Below, in pieces: positions 1 through 8,131 of a DNA stretch of 64,000 nt (position 1 is the stretch's first letter; each line of letters begins with the position of its first letter). The DNA lies in NCBI RefSeq assembly GCF_001552535.1, contig NZ_BCRJ01000007.1, forward strand, positions 1 to 64,000. Reading direction: 5' to 3'. The notes beneath the pieces were generated by a model that ran no database searches, was not told the origin of the DNA, and worked only from the letters and a program-made list of their open reading frames with translations. Made by a program: the position numbers and the translations under genes. Source of the stretch: Nocardioides jensenii JCM 1364 = NBRC 14755. Its GTDB lineage: Bacteria > Actinomycetota > Actinomycetes > Propionibacteriales > Nocardioidaceae.

Positions 1-332
1 GCTGCCGGGTTCGGCAGGTGACCGGTGGTCGCGGCGAGGGCGACCCCGCCCGCTCCGGAGACGGCGATGACGCCGATGGCGAGGGCCTTGGCGGTGAGCA
101 GACGTGAGGTGGCGCGCTTCATGATCGTGAGTCTTCCCGTGGGGGTCGTGGACAGGAGACCAGCAGCGCGGAACGTCGCCAGGGCTGCAGCCTCGCCGGC
201 GGCCTCGCCCGACGCGGGGGCGGCCGCGGCCCGCAGCAGGGCATCGAGCTGGGGAGCGCCGGTGCCGGCGTGCAGGTCGAGTGCCTTGTCGGCAGACCTG
301 CGGCTGAGTCGGGATCCGTGTCGTGTGCTCAT
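1..332 (-). CDS. Membrane protein paired with ECF sigma factor (partial, runs off left edge)
   Basis: Only the first 110 codons are in the window. The ATG at 332 overlaps the TGA of the sigma factor gene by 4 bp, so the two are translationally coupled. The visible protein has an Arg/Ala-rich cytoplasmic N-terminus of about 75 residues, then one hydrophobic segment (about residues 79-101, TAKALAIGVIAVSGAGGVAL). No zinc anti-sigma HxxxCxxC motif is seen in this part. The position directly behind a sigma gene suggests a membrane partner, possibly an anti-sigma factor, but no known family is recognised and the extracytoplasmic part is missing from the window. The function is inferred from context only. 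Confidence 0.7.
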   Translation of the reverse strand, partial: MSTRHGSRLSRRSADKALDLHAGTGAPQLDALLRAAAAPASGEAAGEAAALATFRAAGLLSTTPTGRLTIMKRATSRLLTAKALAIGVIAVSGAGGVALAATTGHLPNPA

Positions 333-922
333 CTCACTCCATCAGCGTCGGGCGACTCAAAAGTGTTACTGGGCGTCTCGGTCAGCAGGTCCCGCAGCGT
401 CTTCAGCCCCCGGTGGGCCGCCGTACGCACGGCGCCGGCTCGCCGGCCCAGCACCTCACCGGCGGTCCTCGCGTCGAGTCCCATCACGGCTCGCAGCATC
501 ACCGCCTCGGCCTGCTCGCGGGGCAGCTGCCTGATCAGGTGCAGTGCCGCGTCGGTCGACATCGCCTCCATCGCGCCGTGGTCAGCGTCGCCTCCGGGAC
601 GGGGTTCGGGCAGGTCCTCGTTGGGTGCGGAGATGGCCGGACGACGTCCCTGGGAGCGCAGGTGGTCGAGCGCCCGGTTGCGGGCGATGGTGGTGATCCA
701 GCCACGGAAGCCGTCGATGCGTCCGTGGAACTTTCGCAGGTCGCGCACCGCCTGAGCCCAGCTCTCCGACGCGATGTCCTCCGCCTCGTCGAGGCCCACC
801 AGCACGCCCAGATAGCGCAGCAGTGCCGGCTGCACGCTGCGGTAGACGAACCGGAATCCGTCATCGTCGCCGTCGAGCATCCGACCCAGGGCCGCCTCGA
901 GCTCGTCCTCCGCGCTGGACAT
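329..922 (-). CDS. ECF-type RNA polymerase sigma factor
   Basis: The protein has 197 residues, the usual size of extracytoplasmic-function sigma factors. Region 2 (about residues 22-90) has the helix around DEAEDIASESWAQAV and the promoter-melting/-10 recognition stretch FRGWITTIARNRALDHLR. Region 4 (about 130-185) has LPREQAEAVMLRAVMGL followed by a helix-turn-helix ending RTAAHRGLKTLRDLL. It would direct core RNA polymerase to a small regulon. Its stop overlaps the start of the membrane protein gene by 4 bp, the layout expected of a sigma/regulator pair. The ATG at 922 is the natural start because the longer frame upstream only reads through benE in antisense. Confidence 0.9.
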   Translation of the reverse strand: MSSAEDELEAALGRMLDGDDDGFRFVYRSVQPALLRYLGVLVGLDEAEDIASESWAQAVRDLRKFHGRIDGFRGWITTIARNRALDHLRSQGRRPAISAPNEDLPEPRPGGDADHGAMEAMSTDAALHLIRQLPREQAEAVMLRAVMGLDARTAGEVLGRRAGAVRTAAHRGLKTLRDLLTETPSNTFESPDADGVR

Positions 923-975
923 AGCCGGAGGTTCTATCAGATGCGTCCGAACTGCCCGGTCGGCCACCCGGGGAC

Positions 976-2157
976 TCACCGCCCGATGCGGGCTCGCCAC
1001 CCGGTGACCAGCAGGTACGCCGCCCCGGCGACCAGGCCCCAGAACGCGGCCCCGACACCGGCGATCGTCATCCCGGACGCGGCCACGACGATCGTCAACG
1101 CGGCCGCCTCCCGGTGCTCCGGGTCGCCCAGTGCAGCCGCTGCGGCACCGGCCAGGGTGCCCAGCAGGGCCAGCCCGGCAATCGTCTCGACGAGTCCGGC
1201 CGGAGCCGCCGAGGCGACCTCGGTCACCAGCGCTGAGAGCGGGCCGAAGGCCAGGTAGGTGAACCCGCAGGAGACCCCGGCGATCCAACGCCGGTCGGGG
1301 TCGGGGTGGGCCTCCGGGCCGGCCGCCAGAGCCGCTGAGATGGCGGCCAGGTTGATCGCGTGCCCGCCTCCCACGGCGCCGACGGTGGAGGCCGCGCCGG
1401 CGTACGCCAGCGGCGCTCGCATGTCGGGGCGGTAGCCGAACGAGGCCAGCACCGCGATCCCCGGGATGTTCTGCGAGGTCATCGTCACGATGAACAGCGG
1501 GACGGCGATCGCGATCAGGGCACCGCCGTGGAACGTGGGGGTGACCCACGTGATGGTCGGACTCGCGGCGCCGGCCGCGAGCTGGCCGAACACGCCGTCG
1601 ACGGCCATCACCGCGATCGCCGCCACCAGGGCGCCCGGCACCGCCCACCGTCGGGCCCAGGCCGTCAACGCGAGCCAGACCAGCATCACCGGGAGGATGG
1701 CCGCGGGTTCGTCGACGACGGCCAGGAACGGGGCGGCGCACAGGGTGAGCAGCACCCCGGCCAGCATGCCGTTGGCCAGGGTCGGTGGAATCCGGGCGAC
1801 CAGGTTGCCGAGTGGTCGGACCAGTCCGCACAGCGCGAGCAGCACCCCGCACACCATGAACGCGCCCACCGCGGCCGCGAAGCCCCCGTGCGGCACGGCG
1901 GCGGTGGCCAGCAGGGCCGCACCGGGCGTCGACCACGCCATCGTGATCGGGATCCGCAGCCGCCACGAGAACGCCACCGTGCCCAGACCCATGGCCAGGC
2001 ACAGCACGAGCAGCGCCGAGGCCGCCTGGTCGGCCGACGCCCCGACCGCGTGCACGCCGGTCAGCACCACCGCGAACGAGCTGGTGAACCCGACGAAGCC
2101 GCAGATCACGCCGGCCAGCACTGCGTGCGTCGTACGGGCGGCCGATGTGGAGGTCAC
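976..2157 (-). CDS. benE: BenE-family benzoate/H+ symporter-like transporter
   Basis: A 393-residue, almost wholly hydrophobic protein with about 10-12 membrane segments, matching the usual BenE length. BenE-typical stretches include PITMAWSTPGAALL near the N-terminal third and the polar, Gly-rich VGGGHAINLAAISAALAAG within a membrane helix. Characterised relatives import benzoate with protons; the substrate here is not proven because no benzoate catabolic gene lies nearby. The GTG start at 2157 is supported by a TAGCCT -10 box seven bases upstream. It is transcribed divergently from the GDPD gene, with 75 bp between the start codons. Confidence 0.88.
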   Translation of the reverse strand: MTSTSAARTTHAVLAGVICGFVGFTSSFAVVLTGVHAVGASADQAASALLVLCLAMGLGTVAFSWRLRIPITMAWSTPGAALLATAAVPHGGFAAAVGAFMVCGVLLALCGLVRPLGNLVARIPPTLANGMLAGVLLTLCAAPFLAVVDEPAAILPVMLVWLALTAWARRWAVPGALVAAIAVMAVDGVFGQLAAGAASPTITWVTPTFHGGALIAIAVPLFIVTMTSQNIPGIAVLASFGYRPDMRAPLAYAGAASTVGAVGGGHAINLAAISAALAAGPEAHPDPDRRWIAGVSCGFTYLAFGPLSALVTEVASAAPAGLVETIAGLALLGTLAGAAAAALGDPEHREAAALTIVVAASGMTIAGVGAAFWGLVAGAAYLLVTGWRARIGR

Positions 2158-2164
2158 GACGCGC

Positions 2165-2170
2165 AGGCTA
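2165..2170 (-). promoter_or_regulatory. -10 box of benE, leaderless type
   Basis: TAGCCT on the minus strand, seven bases before the GTG start. It matches the actinobacterial TANNNT -10 and would place the transcript start at or next to the start codon. Confidence 0.6.
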
Positions 2171-2220
2171 TCGGCCGCGAAACGCTCGCCGAGGTGAATC
2201 GGCACGGCGGTGCGCACGAG

Positions 2221-2226
2221 TAGCGT
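2221..2226 (+). promoter_or_regulatory. -10 box of the GDPD gene, leaderless type
   Basis: TAGCGT lies six bases before the ATG at 2233, and no ribosome binding site is visible between them. Confidence 0.6.
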
Positions 2227-2232
2227 CGACTC

Positions 2233-3006
2233 ATGCAGGTCGTTGCCCACCGGGGCGCCAGCCACGAGATCGCCGAGCACACGCTCGGCGCCTACCTCGC
2301 CGCCATCGAGACAGGCGCCGACGGCCTCGAGTGCGACGTGCGCCTGACCGCCGACGGCCACCTGGTCTGCGTTCACGACCGCGACCTGCGGCGTACGGCG
2401 AGCAACCGCGGCGTGGTCTCGACCATGGACCTCGACGAGCTCAACGCCTTCGACTTCGCCTCGTGGAAGAAGCCGTGGTCGGAGCTCGACGACGAGGCGC
2501 CGGACATGGACCCCGAGCTGGGCAAGGTGCTCACGCTGCGCAAGCTGCTCGAGACCGTCGCCGACGCCGGTCGCCGCATCGAGGTGGCGATCGAGACCAA
2601 GCACCCCACGAGGTACGGCGGACTCGTGGAGCGACGACTCGTGGAGATGCTGGGAGAGTTCGGCTGGACCGCGCAGGACTCCCCGATCCGGGTGATGAGC
2701 TTCTCCTACACCGCGTTGCAGCGGGTGGAGCGCCTCGCCCCGGTCCTGCCGATCGTGATGCTCGTCGACCGGGCGCATCACTGGCCGATGCTGCGCCGTG
2801 TGGTCAGCAAGGAGTGGATCATCGGGCCGGGCATCGGAGAGCTGACCGACCACCCGGGCCTGGGTCGTCGCCTGCGCGAGGCCGGGCGGCGGATCCACGT
2901 GTGGACGGTGAACACCGACGAGCAGCTCGAGCTGTGCCGCCGGCTCGGCGTCGAAGCCATCATCACCGACCGGCCGGCGTACATGCTGGAGCGCGTGCGC
3001 GGGTAG
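2233..3006 (+). CDS. Glycerophosphodiester phosphodiesterase family protein
   Basis: The 257-residue protein carries the GDPD TIM-barrel signature. VAHRG at residues 4-8 holds the first catalytic His and Arg, and GLECDVRLTADGHLVCVHD (about 36-54) supplies the metal-binding Glu/Asp and the second catalytic His. The C-terminus has the typical VHVWTVN and IITDRP strands. It would hydrolyse glycerophosphodiesters to glycerol-3-phosphate and an alcohol. No signal peptide is seen, so it is probably cytosolic. The stop codon at 3004-3006 is also the first three bases of the next gene's putative -10 box. Confidence 0.9.
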   Translation: MQVVAHRGASHEIAEHTLGAYLAAIETGADGLECDVRLTADGHLVCVHDRDLRRTASNRGVVSTMDLDELNAFDFASWKKPWSELDDEAPDMDPELGKVLTLRKLLETVADAGRRIEVAIETKHPTRYGGLVERRLVEMLGEFGWTAQDSPIRVMSFSYTALQRVERLAPVLPIVMLVDRAHHWPMLRRVVSKEWIIGPGIGELTDHPGLGRRLREAGRRIHVWTVNTDEQLELCRRLGVEAIITDRPAYMLERVRG

Positions 3007-3009
3007 CCT
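3004..3009 (+). promoter_or_regulatory. -10 box of the DUF5926 gene
   Basis: TAGCCT lies seven bases before the ATG at 3017. Its first three bases are the TAG stop codon of the GDPD gene. Confidence 0.55.
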
Positions 3010-3016
3010 GCCCGCC

Positions 3017-3952
3017 ATGGGAAAGAGCTCACGCAAGAAGACCCGCGACACCGCAGCCCCGGTCGACGGCGCCGTCGGTCCTCGTCAACCGTGCCCGTGT
3101 GGCTCGGGCCGTCGCTACAAGGCCTGTCACGGTGCCGCCGACGGTCCGCCGCAGGCCTTCGTGGCCCGGCCCTTCGAGGGCCTGGCCTCCGAGACCGATC
3201 TGATCGCGCTGCGTGAGCTGGTGCCCGCGGCCACTGCGCCGCTGAGGCTCAAGGACAGCGACCGCTCGGTGCGCCTGTGCACCCTGTTGCCCGGCGCCGC
3301 TCCCGCCATGGTGCGCGAGGACGGCGCGATCTGGCTCGGCCTCCAGGTGCAGCACAACTTCGGCGACCCGTCGCGCGACCTCGGTGCCGTGCTGGAGCAG
3401 GCCCTGACCGCCGAGGCCGGAGTGGTCGGCCTCACCGATGCCCCGGGTGAGGGCGCCCGCCTGCAGGACCTGCTCGACGACGCGCCGCTCGACATCACCG
3501 TGCACGACGGCTTCGGCTACTGGATCGATGACGTCGAGGAGCAGAGCCCGGCCATGCTGGCCGCGCTCGAGCAGGCCAACGGTGCGGTCAACCCGACCGC
3601 GCGACTGGCCGGCGTCGACGCGGCGTACTGGACCAACGTCGGCTCCAAGGAGCACCTGCGCTGGGCGATGCCCGAGCCCGAGGACGACCTGCTCTCCGCC
3701 CTGGCCAAGCTGCACGTGCAGGGCAAGGACGTGCTGGTCGAGGGTGCCCGCCTGGTCGGCATGTTCCGCGCGCACGGCCTGCTCGTCCCGGTCTGGGACC
3801 TGCCGGTCGGCACCGGACCCGAGGTGCTCGAGAAGCCGGCCGCCGCATTCGCGGCCGACCTCGCCGCCGCGCTCGACTCCGACCTCGAGCTGAGCGCCGA
3901 GGAGCGGTCGGCCCGATCGGGCCTCGCCAACCGGCAGGTCACCATCCGCTGA
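3017..3952 (+). CDS. DUF5926 family protein with N-terminal SEC-C zinc motif
   Basis: The 311-residue soluble protein begins with a Lys/Arg-rich tail (GKSSRKKTRD), then the SEC-C motif PCPCGSGRRYKACHG (about residues 25-39), whose Cys and His residues bind zinc as in the SecA C-terminus. The rest is the actinobacterial DUF5926 domain, rich in Asp/Glu and Ala. SEC-C modules mediate protein or ribosome contacts, but the molecular role of this family is unknown. A 15-bp hairpin about 90 bp after the stop probably terminates the transcript. Confidence 0.85.
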   Translation: MGKSSRKKTRDTAAPVDGAVGPRQPCPCGSGRRYKACHGAADGPPQAFVARPFEGLASETDLIALRELVPAATAPLRLKDSDRSVRLCTLLPGAAPAMVREDGAIWLGLQVQHNFGDPSRDLGAVLEQALTAEAGVVGLTDAPGEGARLQDLLDDAPLDITVHDGFGYWIDDVEEQSPAMLAALEQANGAVNPTARLAGVDAAYWTNVGSKEHLRWAMPEPEDDLLSALAKLHVQGKDVLVEGARLVGMFRAHGLLVPVWDLPVGTGPEVLEKPAAAFAADLAAALDSDLELSAEERSARSGLANRQVTIR

Positions 3953-4042
3953 GAAGGCGTGACGAACAACACCGGACATTTCGTGCATCGAGTTGTGCGG
4001 TTGCAGTTGTGTTCCTGTCACTCTTGACGTAGGTTTTTCTTC

Positions 4043-4082
4043 GCCCGGTCGTTGTTGTATCCCCCGTCAACAGCGGCCGGGC
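4043..4082 (+). terminator. Strong hairpin terminator downstream of the DUF5926 gene
   Basis: A 15-bp uninterrupted stem (4043-4057 with 4068-4082, two G-T pairs) closes a 10-nt loop containing CCCCC, and CTTTC follows. It lies between convergent genes. The C-rich loop recalls half of a 6C RNA, but the second hairpin is lacking. Confidence 0.7.
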
Positions 4083-4119
4083 TTTCACATTTCCTGACGC
4101 CGTCGCCCGTGCGTTGCCG

Positions 4120-4195
4120 CGTGTGAGGCGGGGTTGCGGTCGCTGAGCACGCGGTGTGACACCGCGCGAGCGACCACCGCACCGCACAAGTGCCG
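4120..4195 (+). repeat. Dispersed palindromic intergenic repeat, copy A
   Basis: It contains a hairpin (GGTCGCT at 4138-4144 with AGCGACC at 4169-4175; inner arms CGCGGTGT at 4150 and ACACCGCG at 4159) and ends in CACCGCACAAGTG. The same outline recurs near 7540 and, inverted, near 8200, always at gene 3' ends. Confidence 0.6.
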
Positions 4196-4215
4196 GAGTA
4201 CGCCGCCCGTGCCCG

Positions 4216-5451
4216 TCAGTCGACCGGCAGCGGCTCACGCGTGATCGGGCACGACATGCAGCGCGGGCCACCGCGGCCGGAGCCGACCTCGGAACCCTCG
4301 ATCGCGATGACCTCGATGCCGGACTCCTCGAGCCGGGCGTTGGTCTCGTCGTTGCGCACGTAGGCCACCGCCACCCGCGGCGCGATGGCCAGGGTGTTGT
4401 TGCCGTCGTCCCACTGCTCCCGCTCGGCGGTGACCGGGTCGAGTCCGGTGTCGATCTGGTGCAGCGTGTCGATCTCCATGGCCTTGGCGGCGGCGACCAG
4501 GAACGGCTCGGGCTCGGAGACGTGCAGTCGCAGGTCGGCGAAGTCCTCGGTCTCCGCGTGGTTGGAGGTCACCGTGAACGCCTGCAACGAGTCCGCGACG
4601 TTCGGGTACATCACGATCTTGTCGACATCGACCATCGTGCACACCGTGTCGAGGTGCATGGTGGCCCGCTCCTGCGCGATCGGGACGGCGAGGACCGTGT
4701 GCGCCAGGCCGGCGTGGAACACCTGGCGCGAGAGTCGCTCGACCCCCGCGGGCGTCGTACGCTCCCCGACGCCGACGGCGATGACGCCGGGAGCCAGAAG
4801 CAGCACGTCGCCGCCCTCGACGTGCTCGTGGTGCCACCCGTGGATCTTGCGGGTGCCGCCGGGGACGTCGCGGAAGCGCGGGTGCTCGGTGTAGATGAGC
4901 TCGGTCAGCTGGGTCTCGCGGGTGCGAGCCGGCATTGCGAGCGAGGTGATGGCGACCCGGTCCTTGATCCACACGCTCGAGTCACGGGTGAACAGCAGGT
5001 TCGGCAGTGGGTCGATCAGGAACTCGTCCTGGGGGAGCAGCGAGGTGACCAGACCGTGGCCGCCGCGCACCTCGTCGTTGCGGATACCGGCGGTGAGGTA
5101 CTCGGTGAGCTGCACCGGCGTGCACTCGCGCAACGCGACGGCCAGGTAGTCGCGCAGGGTGTCGCCGAGATGCAGCCCCGAGAGCGCGGTGGTGATGGCA
5201 TGGTTGCGAGCGTCCTCGCTGGCGAGCGTCTCGGTGAGAAGGTCGGTCAGGTAGAGCACCTCGACGCCGCGGTTGCGCAGAGCATCGGCGAACGCGTCGT
5301 GCTCCTCCTGGGCCCGGCTGACCCAGGGGATCCCGTCGAAGAGGAGCCGGTCATTGTTGCGCGGGGTGAGCCGCTTCAACTCCGGTCCGGGCCGGTGGAG
5401 CATGACTGTCTTGAGGGTTCCGACCTCGCTGTCGGCGCCGTGCGTGAACAT
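4216..5451 (-). CDS. arcA: Arginine deiminase
   Basis: The 411-residue protein matches arginine deiminase (L-arginine to citrulline plus ammonia), a cytosolic enzyme of the ADI pathway. Family landmarks in order are [16 protein letters not shown] near the N-terminus, [10 protein letters not shown] in the middle, [18 protein letters not shown], and the catalytic Cys in CMSCPI (about residue 401). No ornithine carbamoyltransferase, carbamate kinase or antiporter lies beside it, so this is a stand-alone arcA. The ATG at 5451 is preferred over the in-frame GTG at 5460 because a TAGAGT -10 box lies seven bases upstream of it. Confidence 0.95.
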   Translation of the reverse strand: MFTHGADSEVGTLKTVMLHRPGPELKRLTPRNNDRLLFDGIPWVSRAQEEHDAFADALRNRGVEVLYLTDLLTETLASEDARNHAITTALSGLHLGDTLRDYLAVALRECTPVQLTEYLTAGIRNDEVRGGHGLVTSLLPQDEFLIDPLPNLLFTRDSSVWIKDRVAITSLAMPARTRETQLTELIYTEHPRFRDVPGGTRKIHGWHHEHVEGGDVLLLAPGVIAVGVGERTTPAGVERLSRQVFHAGLAHTVLAVPIAQERATMHLDTVCTMVDVDKIVMYPNVADSLQAFTVTSNHAETEDFADLRLHVSEPEPFLVAAAKAMEIDTLHQIDTGLDPVTAEREQWDDGNNTLAIAPRVAVAYVRNDETNARLEESGIEVIAIEGSEVGSGRGGPRCMSCPITREPLPVD

Positions 5452-5458
5452 GCCACGC

Positions 5459-5464
5459 ACTCTA
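5459..5464 (-). promoter_or_regulatory. -10 box of arcA, leaderless type
   Basis: TAGAGT on the minus strand, seven bases before the ATG at 5451. It supports that ATG over the GTG at 5460, which overlaps the box. Confidence 0.5.
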
Positions 5465-5476
5465 GTCCCGCCCGGG

Positions 5477-6082
5477 TCAGCGCAGCAGTTCGTAGATCGT
5501 CAGCCCAGCCAGCAGCAGGCAGACCGTGCCGCCGAGCAGGTGGAGCGCCTTGAGCGAGATGTACTTCATCAGCACCCGGCCGAGCAGCACGGCCAGGCCG
5601 CTGACCGCGAGCAACGCGCCCCAGGCACCCACGAACACGCTGACCGGGTCGTCGTACTTCGCGACCAACGAGAGGGTGAGCAGCTGTGACAGGTCGCCCC
5701 ACTCGGCGGCGAACAGCACCAGGAAGCTGGCGCCGACCGCGGCCAGGCCCTGCTTGGGGGCGGTGCCGGCCTTCTCGGCGAACTCCTGCTCGGTCTCGTC
5801 CTCCTCGGCGTCGGCCTTGGCGGCCTCCCGATAGAGCAGTGTGGCCCCGATCAGGAACATCACCGCCGCCCCGATGTGTACGGCGTCCGTGGGCAACAGG
5901 CCGGCAGCCTTGCCCAGGAGTACGGCGATCAGGGTCTGCACGAGGAACGCCAGGCCGACCCCGATCCACACCAGCAGCGGCCGGAACTTCGTGCTGAGCA
6001 CGAGGGTGGCGATGAAGGTCTTGTCGGGCAGCTCGACGACGAAGATGGCGCCGAAGGCGAGTGCGGCGACCACGAAGTCCAT
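5477..6082 (-). CDS. TMEM165/GDT1 (UPF0016) family cation transporter
   Basis: A 201-residue membrane protein with two homologous halves of three helices, each opening with the family's acidic motif: ELPDKT at residues 17-22 and EWGDLS at about 127-132. The halves are joined by a charged cytosolic linker ([14 protein letters not shown]). GDT1 proteins export Mn2+ or Ca2+ in exchange for protons. The first motif has Pro where E-x-G-D-K/R-T usually has Gly. The start codons of this gene and pheA are only 33 bp apart, so their promoters overlap. Confidence 0.88.
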   Translation of the reverse strand: MDFVVAALAFGAIFVVELPDKTFIATLVLSTKFRPLLVWIGVGLAFLVQTLIAVLLGKAAGLLPTDAVHIGAAVMFLIGATLLYREAAKADAEEDETEQEFAEKAGTAPKQGLAAVGASFLVLFAAEWGDLSQLLTLSLVAKYDDPVSVFVGAWGALLAVSGLAVLLGRVLMKYISLKALHLLGGTVCLLLAGLTIYELLR

Positions 6083-6088
6083 GCCCGA

Positions 6089-6094
6089 AATCTA
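6089..6094 (-). promoter_or_regulatory. -10 box of the GDT1 gene
   Basis: TAGATT on the minus strand, six bases before the ATG at 6082. Its -35 region would fall inside the first codons of pheA. Confidence 0.55.
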
Positions 6095-6103
6095 TCTGCT
6101 GTC

Positions 6104-6109
6104 TAGTCT
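6104..6109 (+). promoter_or_regulatory. -10 box of pheA
   Basis: TAGTCT lies six bases before the ATG at 6116, only nine bases from the opposing -10 box of the GDT1 gene. Confidence 0.55.
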
Positions 6110-6115
6110 TGGCCC

Positions 6116-7051
6116 ATGCCCGGTGTGCCCCCTGCCCGTTTTGCCTACCTCGGCCCGGAGGGGACGTTCACCGAGCAGGCCGCCCGGTCGCTGCCGGCCG
6201 CCGACCGTTCCGAGCTGATCCCGTGCACCACCGTCACGGTCGCCCTCGACGCGGTGCGGGAGGGCGAGGCCGCGGGCGCCGTCGTACCGATCGAGAACTC
6301 CGTGGAGGGGTCGGTGCCGGTCACCCTCGACGAGTTGGCGACCGGTGATCCGCTGATGATCACCCGCGAGGTGACAGTGCCGATCGAGTTCTCCCTGCTG
6401 GCCGCCCGCGGCACCGCCGTCGAGGCGATCCGGCGGGTCGCGACACACCCGCACGCCGCGGCGCAGACCCGGCGATGGGTGGCCACGCACCTGCCCGGGG
6501 CCGAGGTGGTGCACACGACCTCCACTGCCGCGGCCGCGGCGGGGCTCGTGGAGGGTGCGGAGTGGGACGCGGCGATCACCGCTCCCTTGGCGGCCGCGCA
6601 CTACCCGTTGGCCGTGCTGGCCACGCGGATCGCCGACACCGCCGATGCGGAGACCCGTTTCGTGCTGGTCACGCGGCCCGGCGCCCCTGCGCCGCCGACC
6701 GGTGCGGACAAGTCGTCGCTGGTCGCGTTCATCCGCGACGACCACCCCGGCGTGCTCCTCGAGCTGCTCGAGGAGTTCTCGTTGCGCGGCGTGAACCTCT
6801 CGCGCATCGAGTCGCGTCCGACCGGCCAGGGGCTGGGGCGCTACTGCTTCTCGATCGACTGCGAGGGACACATCGCCGAGGCCCGCGTCGGGGAGGCGTT
6901 GATGGGCCTGCACCGCATGTGTGACGACGTGCGCTTCCTCGGGTCCTACGCCCGGGTGGACGGCGTACGACCGGAGATCGTTGACGGCACCGGCGATGCG
7001 GACTTCCGGGACGCCGAGCGCTGGCTCGCCCGCCTGCGCGACGGCTACTGA
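6116..7051 (+). CDS. pheA: Prephenate dehydratase
   Basis: The 311-residue monofunctional enzyme decarboxylates and dehydrates prephenate to phenylpyruvate in phenylalanine synthesis. The catalytic domain starts with YLGPEGTFTEQAA and carries the conserved TRF motif (about residues 179-181), whose Thr is catalytic. A C-terminal ACT domain has LSRIESRPTGQGLGRYCF, the allosteric phenylalanine-binding region, so feedback inhibition is expected. The length is normal for actinobacterial pheA without a chorismate mutase domain. The gene stands alone, with a leaderless-type promoter and no other aromatic pathway gene nearby. Confidence 0.95.
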   Translation: MPGVPPARFAYLGPEGTFTEQAARSLPAADRSELIPCTTVTVALDAVREGEAAGAVVPIENSVEGSVPVTLDELATGDPLMITREVTVPIEFSLLAARGTAVEAIRRVATHPHAAAQTRRWVATHLPGAEVVHTTSTAAAAAGLVEGAEWDAAITAPLAAAHYPLAVLATRIADTADAETRFVLVTRPGAPAPPTGADKSSLVAFIRDDHPGVLLELLEEFSLRGVNLSRIESRPTGQGLGRYCFSIDCEGHIAEARVGEALMGLHRMCDDVRFLGSYARVDGVRPEIVDGTGDADFRDAERWLARLRDGY

Positions 7052-7117
7052 TCGTCGTCACCGGACGACATCGACGAACGGCCGTCGTGGCCCCGACGAA
7101 CCTGTGTCGCTGACCAC

Positions 7118-7123
7118 TAGGCT
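7118..7123 (+). promoter_or_regulatory. -10 box of the DUF4446 gene
   Basis: TAGGCT lies six bases before the ATG at 7130. Confidence 0.6.
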
Positions 7124-7129
7124 GCGCCC

Positions 7130-7525
7130 ATGGAGATTGCCCTTGCGTGTCTAGCGATCGCTCTCGGCGCGATCGCACTTGCCGTGTCCCTGACGACCCG
7201 GAGTCGCGTGGCCGGTCATGGCGAGGGTGAGGCGGCTCTCCCGGAGGACGTGCACGGGCTCCGGCGCGAGGTTGCGGCCCTGCGACGCGAGGCCGCCGAC
7301 GCGCTCAAGCACCTGGCCGTGGTGCGCTACGACGCGTTCGGTGACATGGGCGGTCACCTGAGCTGGTCGCTGGCGCTGCTCGACGACGGCGGACACGGCG
7401 TCGTGGTCACCTCGATCCACGGCCGCAGCGAGGCCCGCACCTACGCGAAGAGCATCGCGTCGTGGAAGTGCGAGCAGCAGCTCTCCCCGGAGGAAGTGGA
7501 AGCGATCGGGCACGCCCGCCCCTGA
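7130..7525 (+). CDS. DUF4446 family membrane-anchored protein
   Basis: The 131-residue protein has one N-terminal transmembrane helix (about residues 3-22), a short coiled-coil-like stretch (VHGLRREVAALRREAADAL), and the DUF4446 core with the signatures VVRYDAFGDMGG and SWSLALLDDGGHGVV. The family is widespread in Gram-positive bacteria, often near serS or pheA, and has no assigned function. It is probably anchored in the membrane with the domain in the cytosol. The start is fixed by the adjacent -10 box. Confidence 0.88.
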   Translation: MEIALACLAIALGAIALAVSLTTRSRVAGHGEGEAALPEDVHGLRREVAALRREAADALKHLAVVRYDAFGDMGGHLSWSLALLDDGGHGVVVTSIHGRSEARTYAKSIASWKCEQQLSPEEVEAIGHARP

Positions 7526-7535
7526 CCTCCCTCGT

Positions 7536-7606
7536 TGCGAGGCGGGGTCACCGCCGCTCGACACGCGTTCTGTGACGGGTGCAAACCGTCACCACCACGC
7601 ACAAGT
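7536..7606 (+). repeat. Dispersed palindromic intergenic repeat, copy B
   Basis: Same orientation as copy A. Shared blocks are GAGGCGGGGT, CACGCG-T-TGTGAC, and the end block ACCACGCACAAGT. It fills the gap between the convergent DUF4446 and deazaflavin oxidoreductase genes. Confidence 0.6.
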
Positions 7607-7623
7607 CCCGGTGTGCGGTGAGG

Positions 7624-8109
7624 TCAGGCGACCGGGCGCAGGTGGAAGACCCGGATCGTGCGATCGGTGCGCTGCTCGTACTTTGCGTAGTTGGGCCAGG
7701 CGCGGTTCATCACCGTCCACAGCTCGTCGCGCTCGGGACCGATGGCCTCGCGCGGCACGACGGCGTACGAGCGGCCCTCGAAGTTGACCGACGCCTCGGA
7801 TGCGGCGGCGATGTTGCCGACCCAGGCCGGCGGCTCGGGGGCGCCCCAGTTGGATCCGGCGATCAGCCACCCGCCGTCGTGGGGCACGCACAGCAAGGGC
7901 GTACGGCGGGTCACTCCGCTCTTCGCGCCGACGACCGTCACCATCAGCCCGGTGAGCCCGCCGAGCTTGACCAGCCCGATCCGGCCACGGGTGATCCGCT
8001 GGATGAACCGGTCGACCGCGACGATCTGCGTGTTGATGCGGGGCAGCCACGGCTGACTGCCCAGCAGGATCGTGAGCGGCCGGACCAGCCGGGCGTAGGC
8101 GTCGTACAT
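7624..8109 (-). CDS. Nitroreductase/deazaflavin (F420)-dependent oxidoreductase family protein
   Basis: The 161-residue protein belongs to the split-beta-barrel deazaflavin-dependent nitroreductase (DDN) group. TVVGAKSGVTRRTPLLCVPH and WLIAGSNWGAPEPPAWVGN are the typical strands that bind the F420 phosphate and deazaflavin ring, and the C-terminal half has NFEGRSYAVVPREAIG-like sequence. Such enzymes use reduced F420 to reduce quinones or enones, or act in lipid metabolism. The exact substrate cannot be inferred. The short N-terminal helix may associate with the membrane. The leaderless-type -10 box fixes the ATG at 8109. Confidence 0.85.
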   Translation of the reverse strand: MYDAYARLVRPLTILLGSQPWLPRINTQIVAVDRFIQRITRGRIGLVKLGGLTGLMVTVVGAKSGVTRRTPLLCVPHDGGWLIAGSNWGAPEPPAWVGNIAAASEASVNFEGRSYAVVPREAIGPERDELWTVMNRAWPNYAKYEQRTDRTIRVFHLRPVA

Positions 8110-8116
8110 GGCGGGC

Positions 8117-8122
8117 AGCCTA
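8117..8122 (-). promoter_or_regulatory. -10 box of the deazaflavin oxidoreductase gene
   Basis: TAGGCT on the minus strand, seven bases before the ATG at 8109. Confidence 0.6.
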
Positions 8123-8131
8123 GTGCGGGGG

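Noticed and set aside
329..2002. 557-codon minus-strand ORF spanning the sigma gene and benE
   Set aside because: Only the part from 922 down is protein-like; the rest is a frame-shifted reading of benE, full of Arg/Gly/Pro as expected from high-GC shadow frames.
976..3051. 691-codon ORF extending benE upstream
   Set aside because: The upstream part is antisense to the GDPD gene. A GTG with a -10 box at 2157 gives a normal BenE length.
4043..4082. A second 6C RNA
   Set aside because: There is one C5-loop hairpin but no second C-loop hairpin nearby, so it is called a terminator.
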